24,530 nucleotides of DNA from Pseudomonadota bacterium (GTDB lineage Bacteria > Pseudomonadota > Gammaproteobacteria > Halothiobacillales > Halothiobacillaceae): NCBI GenBank assembly GCA_021795795.1, contig JAJYPA010000062.1, positions 1-24,530 on the forward strand, read 5' to 3'. Below, in pieces: positions 24,108 through 24,530 of this stretch; positions within the stretch are counted from its first letter, which is position 1, and each line of letters starts with the position of its first letter. Below the pieces are notes generated by a model that did no database searches, was not told where the DNA came from, and was given only the letters and a program-made list of their open reading frames with translations. The position numbers were made by a program, and so were the translations under genes.

Positions 24108-24530
24108 TTACGCGGAAGGGTTGGCTATTGTACTTGGTGGCATTGCCTTTTCGTGCCGCAAAAGCAGCTTCAATGAAAAGATCGCGCCAACGGCGCCCAG
24201 CACGACACCGGCGGCCACGTCCAGAAAGACATGCTGTTTGGTGGCCATGGTCGAGTAGATGATCGCCGCGCACCACAGGGCATTGAAGATCAGCAGCCAG
24301 GATGGCGCCCGACTCAGCCGGAGCAACCGGTGTAACCAGAAGCCGGAAAACACCGCCGTGGCCACGTGCAGGGAGGGGCAGGCATTGCCGGTGCCGTCCA
24401 CATTTTTCAGTGCGCCGAATCCGGGGTACCGCGCCCAGTCGATTTGCGGTGCAGGAACGGCTGTCGGCCACAGCCAGAAAATCACCAGCCCGATGACACA
24501 TACCCCACCGATTGCCGCAGCGTAGCCGAA
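24108..24530 (-). CDS. PAP2-superfamily membrane phosphatase (5' end off window)
   Basis: This is the C-terminal part (141 residues) of a membrane phosphatase/phosphotransferase. The open frame runs to the right edge without a stop or a required start. The conserved CPSLHVA motif and the later TKQHVFLDVAAG motif match the second and third PAP2 catalytic boxes (His in each, plus Asp). Three hydrophobic segments are visible: at the window edge (GYAAAIGGVCVIGLVIFWLW), after LSRAPSW, and around VAAGVVLGAVGAIFSLKLLL. The motif spacing is like that of the inositol-phosphorylceramide-synthase-like PAP2_3 group. It is probably cotranscribed with the downstream KS and could dephosphorylate a lipid or polyprenyl phosphate. 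Confidence 0.85.
   Translation of the reverse strand, partial: FGYAAAIGGVCVIGLVIFWLWPTAVPAPQIDWARYPGFGALKNVDGTGNACPSLHVATAVFSGFWLHRLLRLSRAPSWLLIFNALWCAAIIYSTMATKQHVFLDVAAGVVLGAVGAIFSLKLLLRHEKAMPPSTIANPSA

Overview
The window looks like chromosomal DNA of a sulfur-oxidising gammaproteobacterium. The left edge encodes a flavocytochrome c sulfide dehydrogenase pair (cytochrome plus Tat-exported flavoprotein). The block pilU-pilT / yggS-proC-yggT-metX-metW is a classic gammaproteobacterial neighbourhood, also known from Pseudomonas. A Halothiobacillus-like lineage would fit, but that is inference from gene content only. No phage, insertion-sequence transposase, CRISPR array, rRNA or complete tRNA was seen.

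Layout. (1) 1-803, minus: fccA and fccB (fccB runs off the left edge). (2) 804-1577: non-coding or decayed DNA. (3) 1578-5254, minus: three tandem type IV pilus retraction ATPases, pilT, pilU and a second pilU paralogue. (4) 5563-9634, plus: yggS (PLP homeostasis), a strong intrinsic terminator, then proC-yggT-metX-metW (proline and methionine synthesis), with ATGA start/stop overlaps at proC/yggT and metX/metW. (5) 9687-14350, minus: a TRAP transporter (dctP-dctQ-dctM) followed by a gamma-glutamyltransferase-family hydrolase. It is preceded by a near-perfect sigma-54 promoter and faces a divergent Lrp/AsnC regulator (14718-15164). (6) 15165-15629: a hairpin-rich MITE-like element. (7) 15630-20382, plus: an ArsC/Spx-like protein, dapE, murJ, and an unusual fusion of an SDR/epimerase-like domain to a 2-oxoglutarate/Fe(II) oxygenase. 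(8) 20383-20554: a C-rich/T-rich inverted-repeat element and a second palindrome. (9) 20555 to the right edge, minus: a tightly coupled operon reading PAP2 phosphatase, beta-ketoacyl-ACP synthase, cysteine-less ketosynthase-like chain-length factor, ketoreductase, polysaccharide deacetylase. This resembles part of an aryl-polyene/xanthomonadin-type lipid pathway.

How the parts work together. FccAB would feed electrons from sulfide into the periplasmic cytochrome pool. PilT/PilU drive pilus retraction. The TRAP system, of the TakP (2-oxoacid) type, probably delivers a small carboxylate or amide to the cytoplasmic Ntn-hydrolase encoded at the end of the same operon. The KS/CLF/KR set would build a polyene or fatty acyl chain that the linked deacetylase and PAP2 enzyme may help process or attach to a lipid.

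The items most worth a second look are the flavoprotein lacking the FAD-linking cysteine, the SDR-dioxygenase fusion, the sigma-54-controlled TRAP/hydrolase operon with its putative enhancer dyad, the third PilT-family ATPase, the polyene operon with its attached deacetylase, and three families of intergenic palindromic repeats.
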